From contig CALXUG010000003.1 in the NCBI GenBank assembly GCA_944391625.1, positions 107,024 through 171,023 of the forward strand: a stretch of 64,000 nt of DNA, written 5' to 3'. This DNA is from an uncultured Clostridia bacterium. Lineage in GTDB: Bacteria > Bacillota > Peptococcia > Peptococcales > Peptococcaceae. A program made the position numbers and the translations under genes. The notes under the pieces were generated by a model. That model did no database searches and was not told the origin of the DNA. It worked only from the letters and a program-made list of their open reading frames with translations. Shown here piece after piece: positions 17,640-25,521 of the stretch (its first letter is position 1; each line of letters opens with the position of its first letter).

Positions 17640-18241
17640 AAAACACTGTTCAAACGAACCGCTTGATCATCTTTATCTTCGGTAAATACGTTAATCGTCT
17701 CAATACCTGCGTCCTGCAATTTTACTGCTGTATCACCGCTTGCATTTGCCATACCGTCAATAAATTCTCATAAACCATTACCGCCAAGCCCCTCTTTTTC
17801 CTCATAATTACTATCATGCTTGATTACACAAGGAGTACTAGCTTCTCCTAAAGTATCTATCCTTATCAAAGTTTGCTACAGCTATATCTACGCTAGCGCC
17901 AATAACAAGTTCACTATCGCATTACCAAGAGCAGTACCAAGAGCAGTACCATCAATAACAATCAGGTTCTCGCTATCGCTGATTGGAGGCTAAGCACTTC
18001 CCGGCCAATGAAATACTGCTGTTTTAAAACCTGCTTCTACTAAGCAATTCCAAACTGGTTCAGTCTTGCAAACACGAGAGTCGATATTGTAATCCCATTG
18101 TGTAATCAATCCCAGAATACAGCGACTAAATTGTGTAATACTATGGGTAGATGGATAGGTACCAATTGCTAAGGTAATCCATTGTGGTGGTGTAACGGTA
18201 GGTTGCACACCAAGATAATAGCCATTACATATTGGCTGCAT
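17640..18241 (-). pseudogene. decayed fourth phosphohydrolase copy and unknown remnant
   Basis: From 18241 the minus strand reads LGVQPTVTPPQWITLA, TYPSTHSIT, VCKTEPVWNCLVEAG and HWPGSA, clearly the first 120 residues of the phosphohydrolase family without its metal-binding N-terminus. Several in-frame stops follow, then PPISDSENLIVIDGT, matching the family's PPTSDNANLHVVEGT. After more stops a stretch beginning at 17752 (MANASGDTAVKLQDAGIET) is open but not recognised; it may be a fragment of another gene. Conserved Gly residues of the active-site helix are lost (TG to IG, HG to HS). The region is non-functional as an enzyme gene. Confidence 0.75.
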
Positions 18242-18269
18242 TATTTATTATAGTTATAAATGTTTACTA

Positions 18270-19700
18270 TTAAATTCTAAATAACATATTTCCTAATGGA
18301 ATACCTACTACTGCAAATACAATCCATGCAATTACCAGTAACATAATACCCATGAGATAGGCATGTTTTCTTTCCATCATATCATGTCCAAACACCAAAG
18401 CTGACTGGAATGAACCAGCTGGTGTACAATACGCCAAATTCAAAGTCAAAAATAAAATGAACCATAAAGTATATATGTTTCCACCTAGTGACTCTAAAAT
18501 CGGTAACAAGAACGGCATAAATATTGCAGCTAATACAATATTATGGGTCACTTGTGTAAGAATACCTAAAACGACCATACAAAGAATCATAAATGGAACC
18601 GGACCTAACCCTGAAACAATTGGTGTAACGGTCTGCAAAATTGTAGGCATAATACCTGCTTCTTCGTGTTTCAATAAATCAGCAAGAGGATACGTAACCG
18701 CCAATAAGAAAAACAGTGTCCAGTCTAATTTAGCAAATACAGTACGAAGTTCAATGTAGCCCTTCCCTTTATAATTCAATACTGCTAACACCAATAAAGC
18801 AATACCACTAATTCCACCAACACCTAATGTGTTAATCCATTTTGCCCCCGGAAATGTGAATAAAGATGCCAGTAATAAAACTAATACATATGCGACCAAC
18901 ACGAGCAAAGAAATTTTTTGTTTTTGCGTAGCTTGTTCTGCCTTAATTTCTTCCAATACATATTCTGGTAAGATAAATTTACTCGCATCAATTTTTAAGA
19001 CAAATTTACAAGCTAAAACCATTAAACTTAAAATCAATACTATTGTAACTACAGCAAAAATAATAAATGGCAATGTTTGAAATCCAATATCTGTAACCTG
19101 ATATAAGTAAGCAAGATAAATCAATACCCCACCTTTAAAAGGTAAAATGAAACTCATGGTCATTGTACAAACAGGAATCATCATAATCATAAAGCTTAAT
19201 AGCGGATCTCCTTTTTTAATATTGCAATAGTCTGCTATTTTCATTGTAATTGACCATAAAAGAAAAATCGCTGCTAATCCTGGCCCCACTGCACCGATAA
19301 TTCCTCCAATAGCGAGCATACCACAAATTAAATACCATGGACTTTTTTGCATAATTTTCCTTTGCAACAGCCAATTCGCCATAATATCAGTCACACCCGC
19401 CAAATCAATAGCAACCGCAAATGACATAGAAAGCATTACTGTGATAATCATTTGATTACCAAGACCAGCCGCAAAAGCACCACCAATAGAATTTAATTCT
19501 AAAGCAGCAATCATAATAAATCCAAATAAGCTTGACCAAAACAAATCAAATGCAATCCAACCATATAATACAGCAATAAAAACCCCCAACGCTTTCATCC
19601 CAAATGGCGTGATCTGTCCAAAAGTCGGTAATTGTGAGATTCCAAATGTCAAAATAAACATGATTGCCAAATGAATATAACTAGATTTTTTGATTGTCAT
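18270..19700 (-). CDS. DASS/SLC13-type anion permease, copy 2
   Basis: This 476-residue paralogue of the permease at 11344 has about 12 membrane helices. It shares PTFGQITPFGMKALGVFIAVLYGW, a TTLGVGGISG-like central loop, ADLLKHEEAGIMPT, QVTHNIVLAAIFMPFLLP and YCTPAGSFQSALVFG. The ATG at 19700 has GGTGGAG just upstream; the GTG at 19709 would overlap that site. It follows phosphohydrolase 3 after a hairpin and forms the second enzyme-transporter pair. Divergence from copy 1 is much greater than that between the enzymes, suggesting the transporters differ in substrate or were acquired separately. Confidence 0.8.
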   Translation of the reverse strand: MTIKKSSYIHLAIMFILTFGISQLPTFGQITPFGMKALGVFIAVLYGWIAFDLFWSSLFGFIMIAALELNSIGGAFAAGLGNQMIITVMLSMSFAVAIDLAGVTDIMANWLLQRKIMQKSPWYLICGMLAIGGIIGAVGPGLAAIFLLWSITMKIADYCNIKKGDPLLSFMIMMIPVCTMTMSFILPFKGGVLIYLAYLYQVTDIGFQTLPFIIFAVVTIVLILSLMVLACKFVLKIDASKFILPEYVLEEIKAEQATQKQKISLLVLVAYVLVLLLASLFTFPGAKWINTLGVGGISGIALLVLAVLNYKGKGYIELRTVFAKLDWTLFFLLAVTYPLADLLKHEEAGIMPTILQTVTPIVSGLGPVPFMILCMVVLGILTQVTHNIVLAAIFMPFLLPILESLGGNIYTLWFILFLTLNLAYCTPAGSFQSALVFGHDMMERKHAYLMGIMLLVIAWIVFAVVGIPLGNMLFRI

Positions 19701-19745
19701 AAGCTCCACCTTCTTCTATTATTTATGGTGAATCATAAAAGGAAA

Positions 19746-19789
19746 TCAGATGAGTAATAAACAATATATATTTTTACTCATCTGATAGT
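19746..19789 (-). promoter_or_regulatory. intercistronic hairpin between phosphohydrolase 3 and DASS 2
   Basis: ATCAGATGAGTAA (19746-19758) pairs perfectly with TTACTCATCTGAT (about 19776-19788). It is the counterpart of the hairpin at 12912-12953, and the shared loop sequence ACAATATATATTT shows common origin. It probably adjusts expression of the downstream transporter. Confidence 0.6.
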
Positions 19790-19809
19790 TCATATAGCGG
19801 CTTATATTT

Positions 19810-21834
19810 CTAATCCACTAAAATCTGGTGCACAACAGCACCATCTGCCTGTTCTGGCACACGTACCCCCATAATGGCGGCTACCGTTGGCGCAATATCC
19901 ACTTCACGAATCTGTCGTTGCAGTTCATAACCGGCTTTTACACCTTTTCCTGCTGCTACAAAAATTGGTGATACTGATGTGCCAAAATATCCCTCTGTAG
20001 TAGACAAAGCGTCACCATGCAAACGGTTAAACCCTTCTTCTAAGAAATAAATGATATCACCACATTTTGGGCCACTCATACCCAATAACACAGCATCCTT
20101 ATTGCGCATTGCAATATTAACAACACGTTTTCCATTTAAGCGATAATTATATAAATCATCAATAATTTGACGTTCCAATTCATATTTATCTGCCGGGTCT
20201 ACAATTCCATTATCATTTCTACCCTTTAAGTTGATATAAATATGATTGCCGCGTGGCGCTACCGCTCTCGTTTTGGACCAATCAATTTTATGCAATGGTT
20301 TCCCATTTGTATCTTTTTCTAAAACAGTATAGCCCAACTCACTCATGACACCCACATTCATAACAAAACCTTCACCCAAGAATGGCAGTTCATCTTCCTC
20401 GCTACACAACAAACCATGATCGCTGGTTAAGATTAAGGTCCAACCTTTATCGATCAACGACATCAGTCTGCCTACATACTCATCACACTGTAAATAGATT
20501 TCCTCTAAGAAACCTTGGTAAACTTTTTCATCATTGTTTCCATAACATTCTCTAGTTTTTGCCCAACGCCAGCAAGAATGTCCAACATGGTCACAACTAT
20601 GAATATGAGTAAATACCGCATCATAATCATTTTCTTCAATTAAGCCTAATAATGCTGTCGCCTGCCATTTATGCATGTAATTCCATGACGGCAAACTTCT
20701 ACGACTCAACATTTCTGGATAACCACCGCCAATGTTATTCGCAACTGGGCAATAACCTGCAATATCTACCGTTTGCTGATACAAAGATTTTGGATGCCAA
20801 GTTGCTTCTTTGATGTCTGTAGTAATATCCAAACACTGCCCCATATCAATTTGCACACTTAACGGTTCTTGACTGATTTTCATAATACTAACACTGCGGG
20901 TGCCTTTTATCTTTTGCCCATCTTCCTTCACCATTTCAATCACACGAACTGGCAAATATTCACCATCAGACAACACAGACCACGGTTCGGAGTCTTTCTT
21001 GGACATATAAATTTCTACATGGTCATAGACACCCTCTGCATTTTTCAACAGTAAAGATGGAAGCTGTTTCATACCATTAGAAATAACAACAGGGAATTCT
21101 AATGCACCATCTGGTACTTCATGTGCCCAACCTTTTGGCTCATGTAACGGTACATCAAAAGTGGGAATAAAATCTGCAAATTCACCGCTTTCTTCCCCTT
21201 CTTTATGGTCTAATAAAGGCCAGGCCTTATTTTCCACATCATCAAAAGTGGCTGACCAACTTCCTGTTTCATCTTGTTTTTCCTCTACTTTTCCTTCCAT
21301 AACACAGCCAGCACCGCCATGCAGTTCCGCTTTACCACGCTGCACAACTTGTTGATTAGTCAATGCTGCATATGTCATCATCTCTTTATCTAAATCGCAT
21401 CCCGCCATGTTGGGTCCCATTGGCGCCATACCACCAACTACATGCAAATTTTCACTTGGATGGCTTGGCGGCCAACTGGCACCGGGCCATGTCCATACCA
21501 ATACTTTTTTACCCGCTTCTGCAATACAGTTCCAAACCTGTTCTGCTTGACATTTCGTAGATTCAAATGCGTATTCAAATCTGCTTAAATCGGTCGGATG
21601 CTGATTCCAGTAACAAGTGATGCCATGGGTAGATGGGTAAGCGCCTGTCGCCAAAGTTGTCCACATTGGCGGTGTGATGGTAGGCATAGCACCCAGTAGT
21701 ACTAAGTCTTTCCGTGTCGAACCCTGTTCAATCAATTTTTTAATATTTGGCAGTTTTCCTTCATCCACCATTCTTCTGGTCATTTTAGGATCCATACCGT
21801 CAATCCCAATGACAAATACTTTATTATCACTCAT
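19810..21834 (-). CDS. alkaline-phosphatase-superfamily phosphohydrolase, copy 3
   Basis: This 674-residue enzyme is nearly identical to copy 1 over residues 1-80 and from about 520 to the end. It differs strongly at about residues 150-230 and moderately to 340. The seven metal-site residues (D12, T54, D415, H419, D472, H473, H607) are all kept, and it lacks a signal peptide. AGGAGG precedes the ATG, and the upstream 145 bases are shared with copy 1. It is first in the block, directly after a strong terminator, so its upstream region probably contains the main promoter. Confidence 0.8.
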   Translation of the reverse strand: MSDNKVFVIGIDGMDPKMTRRMVDEGKLPNIKKLIEQGSTRKDLVLLGAMPTITPPMWTTLATGAYPSTHGITCYWNQHPTDLSRFEYAFESTKCQAEQVWNCIAEAGKKVLVWTWPGASWPPSHPSENLHVVGGMAPMGPNMAGCDLDKEMMTYAALTNQQVVQRGKAELHGGAGCVMEGKVEEKQDETGSWSATFDDVENKAWPLLDHKEGEESGEFADFIPTFDVPLHEPKGWAHEVPDGALEFPVVISNGMKQLPSLLLKNAEGVYDHVEIYMSKKDSEPWSVLSDGEYLPVRVIEMVKEDGQKIKGTRSVSIMKISQEPLSVQIDMGQCLDITTDIKEATWHPKSLYQQTVDIAGYCPVANNIGGGYPEMLSRRSLPSWNYMHKWQATALLGLIEENDYDAVFTHIHSCDHVGHSCWRWAKTRECYGNNDEKVYQGFLEEIYLQCDEYVGRLMSLIDKGWTLILTSDHGLLCSEEDELPFLGEGFVMNVGVMSELGYTVLEKDTNGKPLHKIDWSKTRAVAPRGNHIYINLKGRNDNGIVDPADKYELERQIIDDLYNYRLNGKRVVNIAMRNKDAVLLGMSGPKCGDIIYFLEEGFNRLHGDALSTTEGYFGTSVSPIFVAAGKGVKAGYELQRQIREVDIAPTVAAIMGVRVPEQADGAVVHQILVD

Positions 21835-21980
21835 CGTTATTTCCTCCTAATCCATAAATCATCACACTTTGCAACGGCCGTTACATCTATCTTCCATATG
21901 CTTATTGTAACTATAAATTTTTCTTTTTAGAAGGGCAGGTATTTTCCCCTTTTTACCGGTAATTTCAAATTACCACTAAA
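21835..21980 (-). promoter_or_regulatory. duplicated upstream block of phosphohydrolase 3, with palindrome
   Basis: This block matches the one upstream of phosphohydrolase 1 base for base over most of its length, including the palindrome GGTAATTTGAAATTACC (about 21958-21974). The identity stops at about 21981, where a terminator begins. It should hold the promoter and a binding site for a dimeric regulator common to both enzyme-transporter pairs. The regulator gene is not identified; the LysR at 8101 is one candidate. Confidence 0.6.
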
Positions 21981-22030
21981 AAACGCTGTGTATTAGAGGT
22001 TATCATCCTCTAATACACAGCGTTTTTTAG
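21976..22030. terminator. long perfect bidirectional terminator
   Basis: The two arms, 21976-21999 and 22007-22030, are perfect 24-base reverse complements with a 7-base loop. They contain CTAAAAAACGCTGTG and its complement, giving T-runs on both strands. It ends the operon coming from 22799 and isolates the phosphohydrolase locus. Confidence 0.9.
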
Positions 22031-22058
22031 TTTTGTATTATATTTTTAGAAAGCCAAT

Positions 22059-22799
22059 TCACTCTGCGCAGCATTCATCTTTTTGGCTGTAATAACTGCG
22101 CACCAGTTTGGCAATGAGTTTTTGATCTCTCCCCATGTCATCAATCCTATCATCAATTACCTGCACCAATACTGCATTACACTGGCAATCTGCTGTGGAA
22201 CCAGCCAAACACCGCTTGTGTTCCATACAAACGTTATCTAAATAATCGATTGGCACACCGCTGCCGTAATTCAATCCGCACCAGTTCCCGTAAATCGGAA
22301 TCAACAATCCAAAGGCAGTTTGGGGTAATGGCGCCAACATTTCACCTGCCTCTGCATTCAAATCAATCTGCGTAAATCGTTTGTTATATACCTTAACATC
22401 CTCACCGCGCACAACTACTACGCTGGGCACCACCTGTATATCCAATAATTTACGCAAACTTGCCGCTTTTTCGTCTTGATTGGCTTCTGTATCAAAATAA
22501 TATTGCGCCACAGACTCTCCGTTGTTTAATATTTGATTCTGCTGAAATATTGTTTCAATATCGGAAATGGCGTTTACACAATCCAGACAAGTTTTTCTGC
22601 CCAGATAAATCAGTGCAATTTCCTCTTGTTTATACTTTAATAATGCTTCTAACTGTGTGCTATCAATGGCTTCCATCTGTTTTACAACTGCATCATACCG
22701 AACGGCACCGCTAATCTTGCTGGCAAATCCCACAATACACCATACAGCAATGATAATCAGAAGTACCACACCAGCTTGTTTGAAACGCTTCTGCTTCAT
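22059..22799 (-). CDS. membrane-anchored thioredoxin-like / phospholipase-A2-like fusion
   Basis: The 246-residue protein has an N-terminal membrane anchor (residues 9-26). A thioredoxin-fold domain like bacteriocin-accessory proteins follows (LGRKTCLDCVNA with C71 and C74; cis-Pro loop VVPSVVV near 125). The C-terminal segment from 170 reads YGNWCGLNYG, P183-D185, then DNVCMEHKRC, the calcium loop and active helix of secreted phospholipase A2. The His is present (H194), but the following calcium-binding Asp is Lys (K195), as in the catalytically inactive Lys49 PLA2 homologues. The gene overlaps the upstream one by 4 bases. Function is unknown; membrane disruption without hydrolysis, or redox-controlled folding, are possibilities. 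Confidence 0.65.
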   Translation of the reverse strand: MKQKRFKQAGVVLLIIIAVWCIVGFASKISGAVRYDAVVKQMEAIDSTQLEALLKYKQEEIALIYLGRKTCLDCVNAISDIETIFQQNQILNNGESVAQYYFDTEANQDEKAASLRKLLDIQVVPSVVVVRGEDVKVYNKRFTQIDLNAEAGEMLAPLPQTAFGLLIPIYGNWCGLNYGSGVPIDYLDNVCMEHKRCLAGSTADCQCNAVLVQVIDDRIDDMGRDQKLIAKLVRSYYSQKDECCAE

Positions 22800-23278
22800 A
22801 AAATATCGCCTTTCTTACTGTTTAACAATTTATACTTCATTCCAATCCCGAGAATACTGGCCAGCAACATCATACCCAAACCAATGATATAAACGGTCCA
22901 TGTTGTACCGCTGTAATAAGCTGTCACCCTGCCATCTATTTTACTGGCGCACAAAACCATCAGCGGCCAGATGGCCTGATAATATTCCATAGAAATGATA
23001 CTTAAAGTTTCATATTTCGGTATCAAAGTTGTAACGCTTCCCAGCAAAGCCATGCCAAAAGGCACACTGTTTAGTAATACAAATTGTTTAGCGGCATCTT
23101 GTTTCTTTTTTAATACTTTTGCATGCAGCAAAGCCCAGCAGGCCAACATATACACGCTGATAATCATGAGCAAAACCTGCTGACCAGCCCACATTAGCAT
23201 AAAATAAATAACAAACATCGGAATAGAAACCAATGCTGGCAGCAAACAAATGCTGATAACTTTTAGCGTTTTTTTCAT
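22796..23278 (-). CDS. small multi-pass membrane protein
   Basis: This 160-residue protein has four predicted membrane helices at about 8-30, 33-52, 68-90 and 128-147. I recognise no conserved domain; the composition is like the accessory membrane proteins often found beside membrane-anchored XRE regulators. It starts inside the stop of the upstream regulator (ATGA) and ends inside the start of the thioredoxin/PLA2-like gene, so the three are tightly coupled. It could hold the fusion protein or the regulator in the membrane. Confidence 0.6.
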   Translation of the reverse strand: MKKTLKVISICLLPALVSIPMFVIYFMLMWAGQQVLLMIISVYMLACWALLHAKVLKKKQDAAKQFVLLNSVPFGMALLGSVTTLIPKYETLSIISMEYYQAIWPLMVLCASKIDGRVTAYYSGTTWTVYIIGLGMMLLASILGIGMKYKLLNSKKGDIL

Positions 23279-24144
23279 TCCGCTATCCCACTTTCTTCCG
23301 GCGTATAAAACAGATTAAAGCTGGTGACTGACACATATTCTACACCGTTTATTTTATATTGTATTTCTGCATGACACCGCCTGATATACTGGCCTTCGTA
23401 ATCAGGCTCTGTGCCAACACCTTCCACTGCGTAGGGATTTTCCATCCACCAGCTGTAGCCACCACAGGCTTTGGTAGTCATAACGCTTTGCTGTTCCCAG
23501 ACAGGCGATGCAGAATCATATATTCCATAAAGTTTCAAAGAAATGATTGGCGGCTCATCTAAAGTAATATTTTTGTGTGCATAGTTTTGCATGACTACCC
23601 ACAATGTTTCTCCTTTGCCTTGCAAATGAAAGGGTGGCGCATCCCCTTCCATTTTTCCATCAGTCACTTCATAGATCTGCCGCAGGCGTGCTTCCGAAAA
23701 ATGATCAAATTCTTCTTTCTCAAAGGTTCGCACAATGGCTCGTGATGGTGTTGCCTCTGGAAAATTCAAATACATATAAAGCTTATAATCTGCACAGGAA
23801 ACATTACGTTCCTCCTCCGGTGTCACCATCGGCGACAACACAGGCAATACAAACACAAGCAGCAATAAGATCATACCAACAGCAATAAACAGATTCCGAA
23901 ACAATTTGCCTGCTTTGCGTTCCTTATCTATTTTCTGTACCATGGGCACATTTTCTTTCAGTAATTCATCCATAGTGATTTCAAATAACTCACTGATTTT
24001 TACCAATGTTTGCAAATCTGGATAACTTTTTGCATTTTCCCAGTTGGATACAGTCTGCCTTGTCACATGAAAAAGCTGCCCAAATTGCTCCTGCGACATA
24101 CAATTCTCTTTACGAATTTCTGCAATTCGTTTGCCAACCTCCAA
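23275..24144 (-). CDS. membrane-anchored XRE-family regulator
   Basis: An HTH_3 domain covers residues 3-60 (IAEIRKENCMSQEQFGQLFHVTRQTVSNWENAKSYP, not quoted in full), with the family follow-up ITMDELLKEN. A membrane helix lies at about 85-108. The C-terminal 180 residues would be outside the cell and contain Trp- and Tyr-rich segments. The start is a TTG at 24144 with GGGGTGA upstream. As the first gene of the operon it likely regulates its own transcription in response to an external or membrane signal. A Spo0A box lies in the promoter. Confidence 0.75.
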   Translation of the reverse strand: MEVGKRIAEIRKENCMSQEQFGQLFHVTRQTVSNWENAKSYPDLQTLVKISELFEITMDELLKENVPMVQKIDKERKAGKLFRNLFIAVGMILLLLVFVLPVLSPMVTPEEERNVSCADYKLYMYLNFPEATPSRAIVRTFEKEEFDHFSEARLRQIYEVTDGKMEGDAPPFHLQGKGETLWVVMQNYAHKNITLDEPPIISLKLYGIYDSASPVWEQQSVMTTKACGGYSWWMENPYAVEGVGTEPDYEGQYIRRCHAEIQYKINGVEYVSVTSFNLFYTPEESGIAE

Positions 24145-24179
24145 ATTATCACCCCTTTTTTATTATCCCAAAAAGGCTG

Positions 24180-24204
24180 ATTATAAGCAAGAAAATTCGA
24201 CAAA
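24180..24204 (-). promoter_or_regulatory. promoter with Spo0A box for the XRE/PLA2-like operon
   Basis: On the minus strand TTTGTCGAA (24196-24204) matches the Spo0A box consensus exactly. TATAAT (24180-24185) follows 10 bases downstream, so the box covers the -35 region. In known sporulation promoters such overlap gives either repression or activation by phosphorylated Spo0A. The leader to the TTG start is about 30 bases. Confidence 0.5.
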
Positions 24205-24385
24205 ATTCCGCCGCAAAGATTCTTTGACATGCATTTATAGCGGGCTGCAGCGTTTCCCCAATCAAACACACTGTACTGCTAAAAATGGTATATCATGCAA
24301 AAAATGAGATAATCGAGCCAACAAAAAACACTTTCCAACTGCCATGGGTAAAATCTTGTTGTTTATTAAATTTGGTTAATAACTA

Positions 24386-24401
24386 TGTTTCACGTGAAAC
24401 A
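24386..24401. other. parS: parS centromere site
   Basis: TGTTTCACGTGAAACA matches the canonical chromosomal parS palindrome at all 16 positions. This site is bound by ParB (Spo0J) and nucleates the segregation complex and SMC loading. It lies in an intergenic region, which is less common than parS within genes. Such sites cluster in the origin-proximal part of most chromosomes. Confidence 0.85.
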
Positions 24402-24403
24402 AT

Positions 24404-24528
24404 TTTTTTACGATGCTGCATCGTAGGGAGACTGTTTGTTGCCTGCCCTCCTACCCGACCAGAAAGGCGTCGGGCAAATTGAGGGATCGGCAAAGGTAGG
24501 ACAGCCGATTGTATGAAATGGGCAGCAA
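24404..24528. ncRNA. intergenic region with nested stems, candidate structured RNA
   Basis: Between the XRE operon and pgeF lie 527 bases without a gene. Next to parS, TACGATGC/GCATCGTA forms a short palindrome (about 24408-24425). Then TTGCCTGCCC (24439-24448) pairs with GGGCAGCAA (24520-24528), TCCTACC (24449-24455) with GGTAGGA (24495-24501), and CCCGAC (24454-24459) with GTCGGG (24469-24474). The nested arrangement and local GC richness suggest a folded RNA, but I do not recognise a family and cannot assign the strand. Confidence 0.35.
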
Positions 24529-24546
24529 GTCCTCTTTGTTCAGTCA

Positions 24547-24588
24547 GAAAAAAATACATGTTGGAATAATCGCTATCCCAACATGTAT
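24547..24588 (-). terminator. terminator of pgeF
   Basis: ATACATGTTGG (24554-24564) and CCAACATGTAT (24578-24588) form an 11-bp stem, followed on the minus strand by a run of eight T. The stem core ATGTTGG and the loop ATCGCTA recur in the two terminators beyond ftsZ, so these three are related repeats. Confidence 0.8.
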
Positions 24589-24671
24589 GGTAGAATCATA
24601 TTTTAATCAACGGTCAACAATTTACCTTTATACCCATTTATAAAATCCAGGCCGACACATCCATTTGTCTG

Positions 24672-25484
24672 TTACAGCATCATCAGTAATGCGCCGTTGC
24701 GGCCGGTGTTTCCCTGGTCAGCCCGATGACTGAAAAAAGTCCTGTTGTGTTGGAAGGTACAAAGACCGCTGACATCAATCCGATCTGGCACCATTCCCGC
24801 TTCTATCAGCTGCAGCCGATTGGCCTCCCACAAATCCACTTTGCCATGGGTGGCATCCACCGGCGTAATCAACTGGTCGGCAAAGGAGAAAGCCTGCCGA
24901 AATTGTTCCAACACCGGCTGATCCACTTCATAGGCGGTGCGGGAAATGGATGGCCCTATGGCTGCGCAGATTTGTTCTGCCTGACAGCCATAATGCTGCA
25001 CCATGCACTGCACCATCTTGGCGGCAATCTTACCCACTGTACCCCGCCAACCGCAATGACACACCCCAATGACTTTCTGCACCGGATCATAAAACAGTAC
25101 CGGTACACAGTCTGCATATAAAGTCAGCAAGGCCACGCCCCGCTCGTTGGTCACCAAACCATCGGTATCCGGCAATGCCTGCGCTGCATCCAAAAATCCC
25201 CGTCCCGCCTGGGCTTTTCCAACCTGGGCAATATGCGTGCTGTGTACCTGCCGTCCGCACACCACCCGTTCCGGCCCAATGCCCAGTGTGGTGGCAAAGA
25301 GCATACGGTTCTGCCGCACATCCATTAATGCATCTCCGCTAGTCAGCCCCAGGTTCAGACTGCTGTAAACACCACTGCTGAAACCTCCTGCTCTGCTGCT
25401 GAACCCATGCACCAGCCCCCGCTGATTTAGCAGCAATGGTGATTTATAGATTTCCAACCGTCCCTGTATCTGTCGTTGAAACAT
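24672..25484 (-). CDS. pgeF: peptidoglycan editing factor / multicopper oxidase-like purine nucleoside phosphorylase (laccase domain)
   Basis: The 270-residue protein is a standard YlmD/YfiH family member. It shows HGFSSRAGGFSSGVYSSLNLG near the N-terminus, the zinc His in QVHSTHI, TLYADCVPVLFYDP with the metal Cys, CHCGWRGT with the second His, and the C-terminal GLCTFQH...FFSHRAD. Family members act on purine nucleosides and edit peptidoglycan precursors carrying L-Ser. AGGGGAG precedes the ATG. It is a single-gene unit between cydC and a terminator. Confidence 0.9.
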   Translation of the reverse strand: MFQRQIQGRLEIYKSPLLLNQRGLVHGFSSRAGGFSSGVYSSLNLGLTSGDALMDVRQNRMLFATTLGIGPERVVCGRQVHSTHIAQVGKAQAGRGFLDAAQALPDTDGLVTNERGVALLTLYADCVPVLFYDPVQKVIGVCHCGWRGTVGKIAAKMVQCMVQHYGCQAEQICAAIGPSISRTAYEVDQPVLEQFRQAFSFADQLITPVDATHGKVDLWEANRLQLIEAGMVPDRIDVSGLCTFQHNRTFFSHRADQGNTGRNGALLMML

Positions 25485-25521
25485 ATAACCGCTCCCCTCT
25501 GTACTTGTTTCTGTGTATGAT

